Source of the DNA: Mesorhizobium sp. WSM3626
Lineage (GTDB): Bacteria > Pseudomonadota > Alphaproteobacteria > Rhizobiales > Rhizobiaceae
NCBI RefSeq assembly: GCF_000513935.1
Contig: NZ_AZUY01000036.1
Location: 1-63,511, forward strand
DNA: 63,511 nucleotides
Reading direction: 5' to 3'
Of this stretch, positions 16,334 through 25,140 are shown one piece after another. The position numbers and the translations under genes were made by a program. Below the pieces are notes generated by a model. It was not told where the DNA came from. It did not search any database and worked only from the letters and a program-made list of their open reading frames with translations. Each line of letters starts with the position of its first letter. Positions within the stretch are counted from its first letter, which is position 1.

Positions 16334-18306
16334 CAGAGCATCATCCAGGTGACGAGTGCGGCAACGCCGATCAGCATGGCGAAGGCATAGTGGTAGAGAT
16401 AGCCGGTCTGCAGCTTGACGACGCGGTTGGTGACATCGACGACGCGCGCCGAAATGCCGTCCGGCCCGAGCCCATCGATGATGGTTCCGTCACCGGTCTT
16501 CCACAGGAAGGAACCGAGACGCTTGGCCGGCCGCACGAACAGGAAGTCGTAAAGCTCGTCGAAATACCACTTGTTGAGCAGGAAGGCGTAGAGCCCGCGA
16601 TGCTGGGCAGCGAGATTCCTCGGCATTTCCGGCGACCGGATGTAGAACTGCCAGGCCACCGCGAGCCCGATCAGCATGGCGATGAAGGGCGAGAGCTCGA
16701 CCCAAAGTGGCAGTTCGTGGATCTCGTGCAGGATGTGGTTGTCCGCCAGCGTGAACAGCGACGCCTTCCAGAATTCGGCATAGCCCTCGCCGATGAAGGC
16801 GCCGTGGAAGATGATGCCGGCAAACAAAGCGCCGGCCGCCAGGATGAACAGCGGCACCAGCATCACCGGCGGTGATTCATGGACGTGATGCATCACCTCG
16901 TGGCTCGCCCGTGGCTCGCCATGGAAGGTCATGAAGATCAGCCGCCAGGAGTAGAAGGAGGTGAAGCCGGCGGCGATGACCAGCGCCACGAAGGCCAGCC
17001 CCGCGACCGAATTGTGCCCGGCAAAGGCCGTCTCGATGATGGCGTCCTTGGAGAAGAAGCCGGCGGTGCCGATGACGGTCACCGGAATGCCGACGCCGGT
17101 CAGCGCCAGCGTGCCGATCACCATCATCCAGTAGGTGGTCGGGATCAGCTTCCTCAAGCCGCCCATCTTGCGCATGTCCTGCTCGTCGGAGACGGCATGG
17201 ATGACCGAGCCCGAGCCAAGGAACAGCAGCGCCTTGAAGAAGGCGTGCGTGAACAGGTGGAAGATCGCCGCGCCATAGGCGCCGACGCCGAGCGCCACGA
17301 ACATGTAGCCGAGCTGCGAGCAGGTCGAATAGGCGATGACGCGCTTGATGTCGTTCTGGACCAGGCCGACGGTCGCCGCGAAGAAGGCGGTGAAGGCACC
17401 GATGAAGGTTACCACCGTCAGCGCCGAATGCGACAATTCGAACAGCGGCGAAAGCCGCGCCAGCATGAACACACCTGCGGTCACCATGGTGGCGGCATGG
17501 ATGAGCGCCGACACCGGGGTCGGGCCTTCCATGGCGTCCGGCAGCCAGGTGTGCAGCGGCACCTGCGCCGACTTGCCCATGGCGCCCATGAACAGCAGCA
17601 GGCAGACGACGGTCATCGCCGCCTGCTTGTCCAGCGCATGGCCGAGGAAAGTGAGCACGGCGGCATCCTGCGGCGCGCCTTCAGCAGGAATGAACGTCGC
17701 CGCATTGGCGAAGATCGTGCCGAGATTGACCGAGCCGAACAGCACGAACAGGCCGAAAATGCCGAGCGCGAAGCCGAAATCGCCAACGCGGTTGACGACG
17801 AAGGCCTTGATGGCGGCGGCATTGGCCGACGGCTTCTTGTACCAGAAGCCGATCAGCAGGTAGGACGCGAGGCCCACCCCTTCCCAGCCGAAGAACATCT
17901 GCACGAGGTTATCGGCCGTCACCAGCATCAGCATGGCGAAGGTGAACAGCGACAGATAGGCGAAGAATCGCGGCCGGTTCGAATCGTGGTGCATGTAGCC
18001 GATCGAATAGATGTGAACCAGCGCCGACACGGTGTTGACCACCACCAGCATCACCACTGTCAGCGTGTCGATCCGCAGCGCCCAGGAGACGTCCAGGCCG
18101 CCGGACTGGATCCAGTGCAGCACCGGCACGGTGAACACCTCGCCATGGCCGAAACCGACGCTGAAGAAGGCGACCCATGACAGCACGGCCGCGATCACCA
18201 GGAAGCCGGATGTGATGTATTCGGATGCCTTGGCACCGAGCGACGTGCCGAACAGGCCGACGATCAGGAAGCCGAGCAGTGGAAGGAAGACGATGGCCTG
18301 ATACAT
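16333..18306 (-). CDS. nuoL: NADH-quinone oxidoreductase subunit L
   Basis: The largest antiporter-like subunit, 657 residues, with 14 core helices and a C-terminal extension that includes the long lateral helix region. Motifs: GWEGVGLASYLLIGFW, KSAQVPLHTWLPDAMEGPTP, and STCSQLGYMFVALGVGAYG. Located at the distal end of the membrane arm, where it pumps protons. It starts 10 bases after nuoK and overlaps nuoM. Confidence 0.97.
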   Translation of the reverse strand: MYQAIVFLPLLGFLIVGLFGTSLGAKASEYITSGFLVIAAVLSWVAFFSVGFGHGEVFTVPVLHWIQSGGLDVSWALRIDTLTVVMLVVVNTVSALVHIYSIGYMHHDSNRPRFFAYLSLFTFAMLMLVTADNLVQMFFGWEGVGLASYLLIGFWYKKPSANAAAIKAFVVNRVGDFGFALGIFGLFVLFGSVNLGTIFANAATFIPAEGAPQDAAVLTFLGHALDKQAAMTVVCLLLFMGAMGKSAQVPLHTWLPDAMEGPTPVSALIHAATMVTAGVFMLARLSPLFELSHSALTVVTFIGAFTAFFAATVGLVQNDIKRVIAYSTCSQLGYMFVALGVGAYGAAIFHLFTHAFFKALLFLGSGSVIHAVSDEQDMRKMGGLRKLIPTTYWMMVIGTLALTGVGIPVTVIGTAGFFSKDAIIETAFAGHNSVAGLAFVALVIAAGFTSFYSWRLIFMTFHGEPRASHEVMHHVHESPPVMLVPLFILAAGALFAGIIFHGAFIGEGYAEFWKASLFTLADNHILHEIHELPLWVELSPFIAMLIGLAVAWQFYIRSPEMPRNLAAQHRGLYAFLLNKWYFDELYDFLFVRPAKRLGSFLWKTGDGTIIDGLGPDGISARVVDVTNRVVKLQTGYLYHYAFAMLIGVAALVTWMML

Positions 18307-18316
18307 GGTGGTTCCG

Positions 18317-18625
18317 TCAACCCTTCATGGCGTTCACGTCTTCGACCGCGATCGAGCCACGGTTGCGGAAGAAGACGACGAGAATGGCAAGTCCGATTGC
18401 GGCTTCAGCCGCCGCGACCGTCAACACGAACAGCGCGAACACCTGGCCGACCAGATCGCCGAGCGCTGCCGAAAAGGCGACGAAGTTGATATTGACGGCG
18501 AGCAGGATCAATTCGATCGACATCAGGATGACGATGATGTTGCGGCGGTTGAGGAAGATGCCGAACACGCCGAGCGTGAACAGGATCGCCGATACGGCCA
18601 GATAATGTGCGATGCCGACGACCAT
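18317..18625 (-). CDS. nuoK: NADH-quinone oxidoreductase subunit K
   Basis: A 102-residue, three-helix membrane subunit. Conserved Glu residues lie in LMSIELILLAVNINFVAF and in AAAEAAIGLAILV, which form part of the fourth proton path with NuoJ and NuoA. Normal family length; one base separates its start from the nuoJ stop. Confidence 0.96.
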   Translation of the reverse strand: MVVGIAHYLAVSAILFTLGVFGIFLNRRNIIVILMSIELILLAVNINFVAFSAALGDLVGQVFALFVLTVAAAEAAIGLAILVVFFRNRGSIAVEDVNAMKG

Positions 18626-18626
18626 C

Positions 18627-19247
18627 TCAGACTCCTTCGCCCGACTTGACCTTGCGGATTTCCATGCCGGTCGCCGGCGTGCGGCCGACCTGGGCTGCGA
18701 TCGACTGCCGCTTGACCCCTTCCTTGTGGCGTAGCGTCAGGACGATGGCGCCGATCATGGCGACCAGCAGGATGAGGCCCGAAATCTGGAAGTAATAGAG
18801 GTAGTCGGTATAGAGGATGTCGCCGAGCGCTGCCGTGTTCGAGCGCGCGGCGAGATCCGGAATGGGCTTTGCGACCGTCGAGGCGAGCTTCGGCGCGAAG
18901 GTGTAGCCGCCCAGCACGACGATCAGCTCCGCCGCCAGGATCAGCCCGACCATCGCACCGATCGGCGCGTATTGCAGGGCTCCTTCCTTCATCTCGGCGA
19001 AGTCGACGTCGAGCATCATGACGACGAACAGGAACAGCACCATGACGGCGCCGACATAGACGACAAGCAGGATCATCGCCAGGAACTCGGCGCCGGTCAG
19101 CATGAACAGGCCGGCCGCGTTGAAGAAGGTCAGGATCAGGAACAGCACCGAATGCACGGGGTTGCGCGACGAAATGACCATGAACGCCGATGCCACCGCG
19201 ACAAAGGCGAAGAGGTAGAAAAAGGCCGCCTCTAGTCCACTCAGCAT
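18627..19247 (-). CDS. nuoJ: NADH-quinone oxidoreductase subunit J
   Basis: A 206-residue membrane subunit with five helices. The pi-bulge helix region VYVGAVMVLFLFVVMMLD is clearly recognisable. I begin at ATG 19247 (MLSGLEAAFFYLF), preceded by GGGGGAT; an upstream ATG at 19277 adds ten polar residues not usual for the family. A 124-base gap separates it from nuoI. Confidence 0.95.
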   Translation of the reverse strand: MLSGLEAAFFYLFAFVAVASAFMVISSRNPVHSVLFLILTFFNAAGLFMLTGAEFLAMILLVVYVGAVMVLFLFVVMMLDVDFAEMKEGALQYAPIGAMVGLILAAELIVVLGGYTFAPKLASTVAKPIPDLAARSNTAALGDILYTDYLYYFQISGLILLVAMIGAIVLTLRHKEGVKRQSIAAQVGRTPATGMEIRKVKSGEGV

Positions 19248-19371
19248 TGGGGATCCCCCGGGTTCCTGTCCGGACACGACGCTTGCGCCTATCCGATTTT
19301 CTGCCGCCGCCTCCGGCTGGCAAGTTGCTTGTCCTTAGACGAGGCCCCTCGCCCCGTCCATGCGTCAAATG

Positions 19372-19863
19372 TCAGCGATACGGCGCATCCAGCGAGATGT
19401 TGCGCGCCAGTTCGCGCTCCCACCGGTCGCCATTCGCCAGCAGCCTGTCCTTGTCGTAGTAGAGTTCCTCGCGCGTCTCCGTCGCGAATTCGAAATTCGG
19501 CCCCTCGACGATGGCGTCGACCGGGCAGGCTTCCTGGCAGAAGCCGCAATAGATGCACTTCACCATGTCGATGTCGTAACGCACCGTGCGGCGCGTGCCG
19601 TCATTGCGGCGCGGGCCGGCCTCGATGGTGATCGCCTGCGCCGGGCAGATCGCCTCGCACAGCTTGCAGGCGATGCAGCGTTCCTCGCCATTGGGATAGC
19701 GGCGCAGCGCATGCTCGCCGCGGAAGCGCGGGCTGATCGGCCCCTTTTCGTGCGGATAGTTGATCGTCTCCTTCGGCGCGAAGAACTGGCGCATCGACAG
19801 GAAGAAGGCGCTGACGAAATCCTGCAGCAGCAGCGATTTTGCGGCTTGAGACAAAGCGGACAT
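19372..19863 (-). CDS. nuoI: NADH-quinone oxidoreductase subunit I
   Basis: The 163-residue subunit carries two [4Fe-4S] clusters (N6a and N6b) through CIACKLCEAICP and CIYCGFCQEACP, passing electrons toward NuoB. It starts at ATG 19863, which shares one base with the nuoH stop (TGATG). The open frame extends upstream antisense-free over nuoH in another frame, which I disregard. Confidence 0.97.
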   Translation of the reverse strand: MSALSQAAKSLLLQDFVSAFFLSMRQFFAPKETINYPHEKGPISPRFRGEHALRRYPNGEERCIACKLCEAICPAQAITIEAGPRRNDGTRRTVRYDIDMVKCIYCGFCQEACPVDAIVEGPNFEFATETREELYYDKDRLLANGDRWERELARNISLDAPYR

Positions 19864-20906
19864 CACGCAAACCCCGTGATCTTGAGGAAGGCCGCCGTGG
19901 CGACGACCATGAACAGCGAGATCGGCAGGAACACTTTCCAGCCCAGCCGCATCAGCTGGTCGTAGCGGTAGCGCGGCACGAAGGCCTTCACCATCGAGAT
20001 GCCGAAGAAGACGAAGCAGACCTTCAGCACGAACCAGATCACGCCGGGCACCCAGGTGAAAGGCGCGAAGTCGAACGGGGGCAGCCAGCCGCCGAGGAAC
20101 AGGATGGTAGCCAGCGCGCACATCAGCACGATGGCGACATATTCACCGAGGAAGAACAGCAGGAACGGCGTCGACGAATATTCGACCATGTGGCCGGCGA
20201 CCAGCTCCGATTCGGCTTCGACCAGATCGAAGGGCGGACGGTTCGTCTCGGCCAGCGCCGAGATGAAGAAGATGATGAACATCGGGAACAGCGCCAGCCA
20301 GTTCCAGTCGAGGAACGTGTTGGGCAGGCCAAGCCGCGTACCGAGCCCACCCTGCTGCGACAACACGATATCGCTGAGGTTGAGCGAACCGGCGGTGAGC
20401 AGCACGGTGACGATGACGAAGCCGATCGAGACTTCATAGGACACCATCTGCGCGGCCGAGCGCAGCGCACCGAGGAACGGATATTTCGAGTTGGACGCCC
20501 AGCCGCCCATGATCACGCCATAGACCTCCAGCGAGGAGATGGCGAAGACATAAAGGATGCCGACATTGACGTTGGCGATCGCCCAACCCTGGCTGACCGG
20601 AATGACCGCCCAGGCCGAGATCGCCAGCACGGCCGAGACCAGCGGCGCCAGCAGGAAGACGCCCTTATTGGCGCCGGACGGAATGACCGGTTCCTTGAAG
20701 ACGAACTTCAACAGGTCGGCGAAGGCCTGCAGCGTGCCCCAGGGGCCGACGACGTTCGGGCCACGGCGCAACTGCACGGCCGCCCAGATCTTGCGGTCGG
20801 CGTAGAGGATGTAGGCGACGAAGATCAGCAGCACCACGATCAGCACGACTGACTTCAGAAGGATCAGCAGCGCCGGCAGCACGTAGAAGGAGAAGAAGGT
20901 ATCCAT
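19863..20906 (-). CDS. nuoH: NADH-quinone oxidoreductase subunit H
   Basis: A 347-residue, eight-helix subunit forming the quinone chamber at the junction with the peripheral arm. Typical motifs are ADRKIWAAVQLRRGPNVVGP, GGWASNSKYPFLGALRSAAQ and the acidic loop ETNRPPFDLVEAESELVAG. I start at ATG 20906 (MDTFFSFYVLP), two bases past the nuoG stop; the open frame extends 16 codons further into nuoG. Confidence 0.97.
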   Translation of the reverse strand: MDTFFSFYVLPALLILLKSVVLIVVLLIFVAYILYADRKIWAAVQLRRGPNVVGPWGTLQAFADLLKFVFKEPVIPSGANKGVFLLAPLVSAVLAISAWAVIPVSQGWAIANVNVGILYVFAISSLEVYGVIMGGWASNSKYPFLGALRSAAQMVSYEVSIGFVIVTVLLTAGSLNLSDIVLSQQGGLGTRLGLPNTFLDWNWLALFPMFIIFFISALAETNRPPFDLVEAESELVAGHMVEYSSTPFLLFFLGEYVAIVLMCALATILFLGGWLPPFDFAPFTWVPGVIWFVLKVCFVFFGISMVKAFVPRYRYDQLMRLGWKVFLPISLFMVVATAAFLKITGFA

Positions 20907-20908
20907 GC

Positions 20909-22990
20909 TTATTCCGCCGCCTGCTTGAAGCCGCTCTTGGCCAGTGCCGAGCATTCCGCCATCACGGCCGATGCCCGCGCGATCGGATTGGTCAGGTAGA
21001 AATCCTTGACCGGCGAGGTGAAGGTGCCCTTGTTCAGCCGTCCGCCTAGCTTCGCGACCCTGGCGATGTCCTCGGCATTACCAGCCGCGACCTGGTCGAT
21101 GCGGGCGAGATGCGGGTATTCGCCATAGAGCTTGGCACGCAGCTGCGGCAGCGAATCGAACGGCAGTTTCTTGCCCAGCACGTCGGACAGTGCCCTGAGG
21201 ATCGCCCAGTCCTCGCGCGCATCGCCCGGTGCGAAGCCGGCGCGGTTGGTCTGCTGCACGCGCCCTTCCGTGTTGACATAGGTGCCGGACTTTTCGGTAT
21301 AGGCCGCCGCCGGCAGGATGACATTGGCGCGGTGCGCGCCGGCGTCGCCATGCGTGCCGACATAGACGACGAAGGCGCCGCCGGTCTTGCTCATGTCGAT
21401 CTCGTCGGCACCGAGCAGGAACAGCACATCCGTCTCGCCCAGCATGCCGGCAACGGCCTTGCCGCCCTCGCCCGGTACGAAGCCGAGGTCGAGGCCGCCG
21501 ACGCGCGCCGCCGCAGTGTGCAGCACGGCGAAGCCGTTCCAGTCGGCGCGGGCGGCATTGACGGCAGCGGCGAGCCTGGCCGCCTGGCCGAGCACGGCCG
21601 CGCCATCGGCGCGCGCCAGGGCGCCCTGGCCGACGATGATCAGGGGGTGCGTCGCCTTCTTCAGCGTCTGGAAGAACTTGCCGTTGCCATCCGCCAGATC
21701 CTTCAGCGAATCCGGCCCGGCGCCCAGCTGTTCGTAGTCATAGCGCGTATCGCCGACATCGCCGATGACGCCGACCGGCAGATTGCCCAGGCGCCAGCGC
21801 TTGCGGATGCGGGCATTGAGCACCGAGGCCTCGAAGCGCGGATTGGCGCCGACGATCAGCACCGCGTCGGCCTGCTCGATGCCTTCGATGGTCGGGTTGA
21901 AGATATAGCTGGCGCGTCCGAGCGCCGGATCGAGCGCGGCGCCATCCTGGCGGCAATCGATGTTCTTCGAACCGAGCGAAGCCATCAAAAGCTTCAGCGC
22001 AAAGATTTCCTCGACCGCGGCGAGATCGCCCGCGATCGCACCGATCTTCTCAGGCGTCGTCTTCGAAACAGCGTCCTTGATCGATGCGAACGCTTCGGCC
22101 CAGCTCGCCGGAACCAGCTTGCCGTCCTTGCGCACATAGGGGCGGTCGAGTCGCTGCGTGCGCAGGCCGTCCCAAATGAAGCGGGTCTTGTCGGAAATCC
22201 ATTCCTCGTTCACGGCCTCGTTGACGCGCGGCAGGATGCGCATCACTTCGCGCCCACGACTATCGACGCGGATCGCCGAGCCGACGGCATCCATGACGTC
22301 GATGGATTCGGTCTTGGTCAGCTCCCACGGCCGCGCCTGGAAGGCGAAAGGCTTCGAGGTCAGTGCGCCGACCGGGCAGAGATCGATGACATTGCCCTGC
22401 AGTTCCGAGGTCATTGCCTGTTCGAGATAGGTGGTGATCTCGGCATCCTCGCCACGGCCGATCAGGCCAAGTTCAGAAATGCCGGCTACCTCGGTGGTGA
22501 AGCGGACGCAACGCGTGCAGTGGATGCAGCGGTTCATCACCGTCTTGACCAGCGGGCCGATATACTTGTCTTCCACCGCGCGCTTGTTCTCGTGATAGCG
22601 CGAGGAATCGACGCCGAAGGCCATCGCCTGGTCCTGCAGGTCGCACTCGCCGCCCTGGTCGCAGATCGGGCAATCCAGCGGGTGGTTGATCAGCAGGAAT
22701 TCCATCACGCCTTCCCGGGCCTTCTTGACCATGGGCGTGTTGGTGAAGATTTCCGGCGGCTCGCCGTTCGGACCGGGGCGCAGGTCGCGCACGCCCATGG
22801 CGCAGGAGGCCTGCGGCTTGGGCGGCCCGCCCTTCACCTCGATCAGGCACATGCGGCAATTGCCGGCGATCGACAGCCGCTCGTGGAAGCAGAAGCGCGG
22901 CACTTCCGCGCCCGCGTCCTCGGCCGCCTGCAGCAGCGTGTAATGGTCGGGTACAGTGATTTCTTTCCCGTCGACCTTGAGCTTTGCCAT
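20909..22990 (-). CDS. nuoG: NADH-quinone oxidoreductase subunit G
   Basis: The 693-residue peripheral-arm subunit has an N-terminal ferredoxin-like [2Fe-2S] domain (CFHERLSIAGNCRMC), then a His/Cys-ligated [4Fe-4S] site with CPICDQGGECDLQ and a second with NRCIHCTRCVRF. A molybdopterin-oxidoreductase-like domain without metal cofactor fills the rest. The start at ATG 22990 (MAKLKVDGKEITV) fits the family; the 12 extra codons upstream are arginine-rich and unlikely. Confidence 0.97.
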   Translation of the reverse strand: MAKLKVDGKEITVPDHYTLLQAAEDAGAEVPRFCFHERLSIAGNCRMCLIEVKGGPPKPQASCAMGVRDLRPGPNGEPPEIFTNTPMVKKAREGVMEFLLINHPLDCPICDQGGECDLQDQAMAFGVDSSRYHENKRAVEDKYIGPLVKTVMNRCIHCTRCVRFTTEVAGISELGLIGRGEDAEITTYLEQAMTSELQGNVIDLCPVGALTSKPFAFQARPWELTKTESIDVMDAVGSAIRVDSRGREVMRILPRVNEAVNEEWISDKTRFIWDGLRTQRLDRPYVRKDGKLVPASWAEAFASIKDAVSKTTPEKIGAIAGDLAAVEEIFALKLLMASLGSKNIDCRQDGAALDPALGRASYIFNPTIEGIEQADAVLIVGANPRFEASVLNARIRKRWRLGNLPVGVIGDVGDTRYDYEQLGAGPDSLKDLADGNGKFFQTLKKATHPLIIVGQGALARADGAAVLGQAARLAAAVNAARADWNGFAVLHTAAARVGGLDLGFVPGEGGKAVAGMLGETDVLFLLGADEIDMSKTGGAFVVYVGTHGDAGAHRANVILPAAAYTEKSGTYVNTEGRVQQTNRAGFAPGDAREDWAILRALSDVLGKKLPFDSLPQLRAKLYGEYPHLARIDQVAAGNAEDIARVAKLGGRLNKGTFTSPVKDFYLTNPIARASAVMAECSALAKSGFKQAAE

Positions 22991-23063
22991 TCGTCTCAAA
23001 CCCCTGCGGATTTCCCGCAATCTCATTTCCCGGGCGCGACAGAAGCAGCGCCCGACATTCCGT

Positions 23064-23759
23064 TTACTTCTTGGCGGCCAGCGCCACGGCCTGGGCAGTC
23101 CAGCCGTCGCGGCCGATACGGCCGTTGAACGACAGATAATCGTCGACCCAGGCGATCTCTTGCGGCGACCATGCCGCGATCTGGGCGAACGTCCAGATAC
23201 CGAGGCCGTTCAGCACTTTTTCCAGCTTCGGACCGATGCCCGATATCGCCTTGAGGTCGGACGGCTTCGCCGGCTTCGCCATGGCCTTGGGCTGGCGGAA
23301 ATCCTCGGGCAGCAGCACATCGGCGGCCTCGCTTGTTGCCGGAGCGGCACTTGCGGTCGGCGCGATGATGGCGTCTTCCCTGGCTGCGATATCGGTGACT
23401 TCCTGGGCGAAGGACTGCGCCTCGGCAATCATGGTCTTCGCCGTCGCCCGCGCCCTGGTGGACGACGAGTTCGCATCCTCGAATTGCTCGACGCGTGCTT
23501 CGAAATCCTCGATCAGCGGCTGCATGAGGCGCTGTGACGCCTCGGCTGCCCCCGAAAGCGCGCCCATCCAGACGCCGAACGCATGATTGGCGAGCCCCAT
23601 GCCAAGCGCCGACATCGCCACCGCACCCGCGACAGGGTGCGCGAAAAGGTTGACGGCGTTGGCCATCTCCTTCGGCAGCATCCTGGTCAGGTCTTGGTTC
23701 ATCTTCTCGATCTGGTCCAAATTGGGCATCAATGGGTAGGGTGTCGAATACGGCGCCAT
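23064..23759 (-). CDS. Phasin-like protein with C-terminal helix-hairpin-helix-like domain, inside the nuo operon
   Basis: This 231-residue protein lies between nuoF and nuoG in the operon direction; ATG 23759 follows AGGAG by 7 bases. Residues 15-125 are helical and phasin-like (NLDQIEKMNQDLTRM, QRLMQPLIEDFEARVEQ). A low-complexity linker with AKPAKPS follows, then from about 168 a domain beginning LKAISGIGPKLEKVL. That domain is about 38/60 identical to the C-terminus of NuoE here. The same domain type occurs at the end of some rhizobial L21 proteins (memory). A structural or assembly role with complex I is inferred from position; no enzymatic motif is visible. Confidence 0.8.
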   Translation of the reverse strand: MAPYSTPYPLMPNLDQIEKMNQDLTRMLPKEMANAVNLFAHPVAGAVAMSALGMGLANHAFGVWMGALSGAAEASQRLMQPLIEDFEARVEQFEDANSSSTRARATAKTMIAEAQSFAQEVTDIAAREDAIIAPTASAAPATSEAADVLLPEDFRQPKAMAKPAKPSDLKAISGIGPKLEKVLNGLGIWTFAQIAAWSPQEIAWVDDYLSFNGRIGRDGWTAQAVALAAKK

Positions 23760-23825
23760 AGAGTTCTCCTGGTCGATTCTTCGTTCGTCCCGCCCCGTTT
23801 TCTTCCCGAGTTCAAAAGTTTCTTT

Positions 23826-25130
23826 TTATTCCGCCGCCACCATCACCGGTTCGGCCCGGTGCGCGTTGCGCGAAAATTCGTCGATGCGCCGCTCCACCTC
23901 GCCGCGGAAATGCCGCATCAGGCCCTGGATCGGCCATGCCGCCGCATCGCCCAAGGCGCAGATCGTGTGGCCCTCGACCTGCTTGGTGACGTCGAGCAGC
24001 ATGTCGATCTCGCGCTTCTGCGCCTCGCCGCGCACCAGCCGCTCCATCACCCGCCACATCCAGCCGGTGCCTTCGCGGCACGGCGTGCACTGGCCGCAGC
24101 TTTCATGCTTGTAGAAGTAGGAAAGCCGCGCGATCGCCTTCACGACATCGGTCGACTTGTCCATGACGATGACGGCCGCCGTGCCGAGGCCGGATTTGAG
24201 ATCGCGCAACGCGTCGAAATCCATCGGCGTGTCGATGATCTGCTCCGCCAGCACCAGCGGCACCGAGGCGCCGCCCGGAATGACCGCGAGCAGATTGTCC
24301 CAGCCGCCGCGGATACCGCCGCAATGCGTCTCGATCAGTTCGCGGAACGGGATCGACATCGCTTCCTCGACGGTGCACGGATTGTTGACGTGGCCGGAGA
24401 CGCAGAACAGCTTGGTGCCGACATTGTTGGGCCGGCCGAAGGACGAGAACCACGCAGCCCCGCGGCGCAGGATGGTCGGCGCCACCGCGATCGATTCGAC
24501 ATTGTTGACCGTCGTCGGGCAACCATAAAGGCCGACATTGGCCGGGAATGGCGGCTTCAGCCGGGGCTGGCCCTTCTTGCCTTCGAGGCTTTCCAGCAGC
24601 GCCGTTTCCTCGCCGCAGATATAGGCGCCGGCGCCGTGATGCATATAGATTTCGAAATCGTAGCCCGACGTATTGTTCTTGCCGATCAGCTTGGCCTCGT
24701 AGGCCTCATCGATCGCCCGCTGCAGCGCCTCGCGCTCGCGGATGAACTCGCCGCGCACATAGATGTAGGCGGCAATCGCGCCCATGGCGAAGCCGGCCAG
24801 GAACGCGCCTTCGACCAGCGTGTGCGGGTCGTTGCGCAGGATATCGCGGTCCTTGCAGGTGCCGGGTTCGGATTCGTCGGCGTTGATGACGAGATAGCTC
24901 GGCCGGCCGTCGCTCTGCTTGGGCATGAACGACCATTTCAGCCCGGTCGGAAAGCCGGCCCCGCCGCGTCCGCGCAGGCCCGACGCCTTCATCTCGTTGA
25001 CGATCCACTCACGCCCCTTGGCGACGATGCCGGGCGTGTTGTCCCAGGCGCCGCGCGCCATCGCACCGGCCAGCGACTTGTCGAAGAGGCCGTAGATATT
25101 GGTGAAGATGCGGTCTTTGTCCTGAAGCAT
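23826..25130 (-). CDS. nuoF: NADH-quinone oxidoreductase subunit F
   Basis: The 434-residue subunit that oxidises NADH. The FMN/NADH-binding region contains GRGGAGFPTGLKWSFMPK and GAGAYICGEETALLESLEG. Cluster N3 is bound by ESCGQCTPCREGTGWM plus a later Cys in HTICALGDAAAWP. It starts 10 bases after nuoE ends, and 66 bases separate it from the extra operon gene downstream. Confidence 0.97.
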   Translation of the reverse strand: MLQDKDRIFTNIYGLFDKSLAGAMARGAWDNTPGIVAKGREWIVNEMKASGLRGRGGAGFPTGLKWSFMPKQSDGRPSYLVINADESEPGTCKDRDILRNDPHTLVEGAFLAGFAMGAIAAYIYVRGEFIREREALQRAIDEAYEAKLIGKNNTSGYDFEIYMHHGAGAYICGEETALLESLEGKKGQPRLKPPFPANVGLYGCPTTVNNVESIAVAPTILRRGAAWFSSFGRPNNVGTKLFCVSGHVNNPCTVEEAMSIPFRELIETHCGGIRGGWDNLLAVIPGGASVPLVLAEQIIDTPMDFDALRDLKSGLGTAAVIVMDKSTDVVKAIARLSYFYKHESCGQCTPCREGTGWMWRVMERLVRGEAQKREIDMLLDVTKQVEGHTICALGDAAAWPIQGLMRHFRGEVERRIDEFSRNAHRAEPVMVAAE

Positions 25131-25140
25131 TTTTCGTCCC

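Noticed and set aside
21110..23128. 672-codon plus-strand open frame
   Set aside because: Exact antisense shadow of nuoG, whose Fe-S motifs are unmistakable on the other strand.
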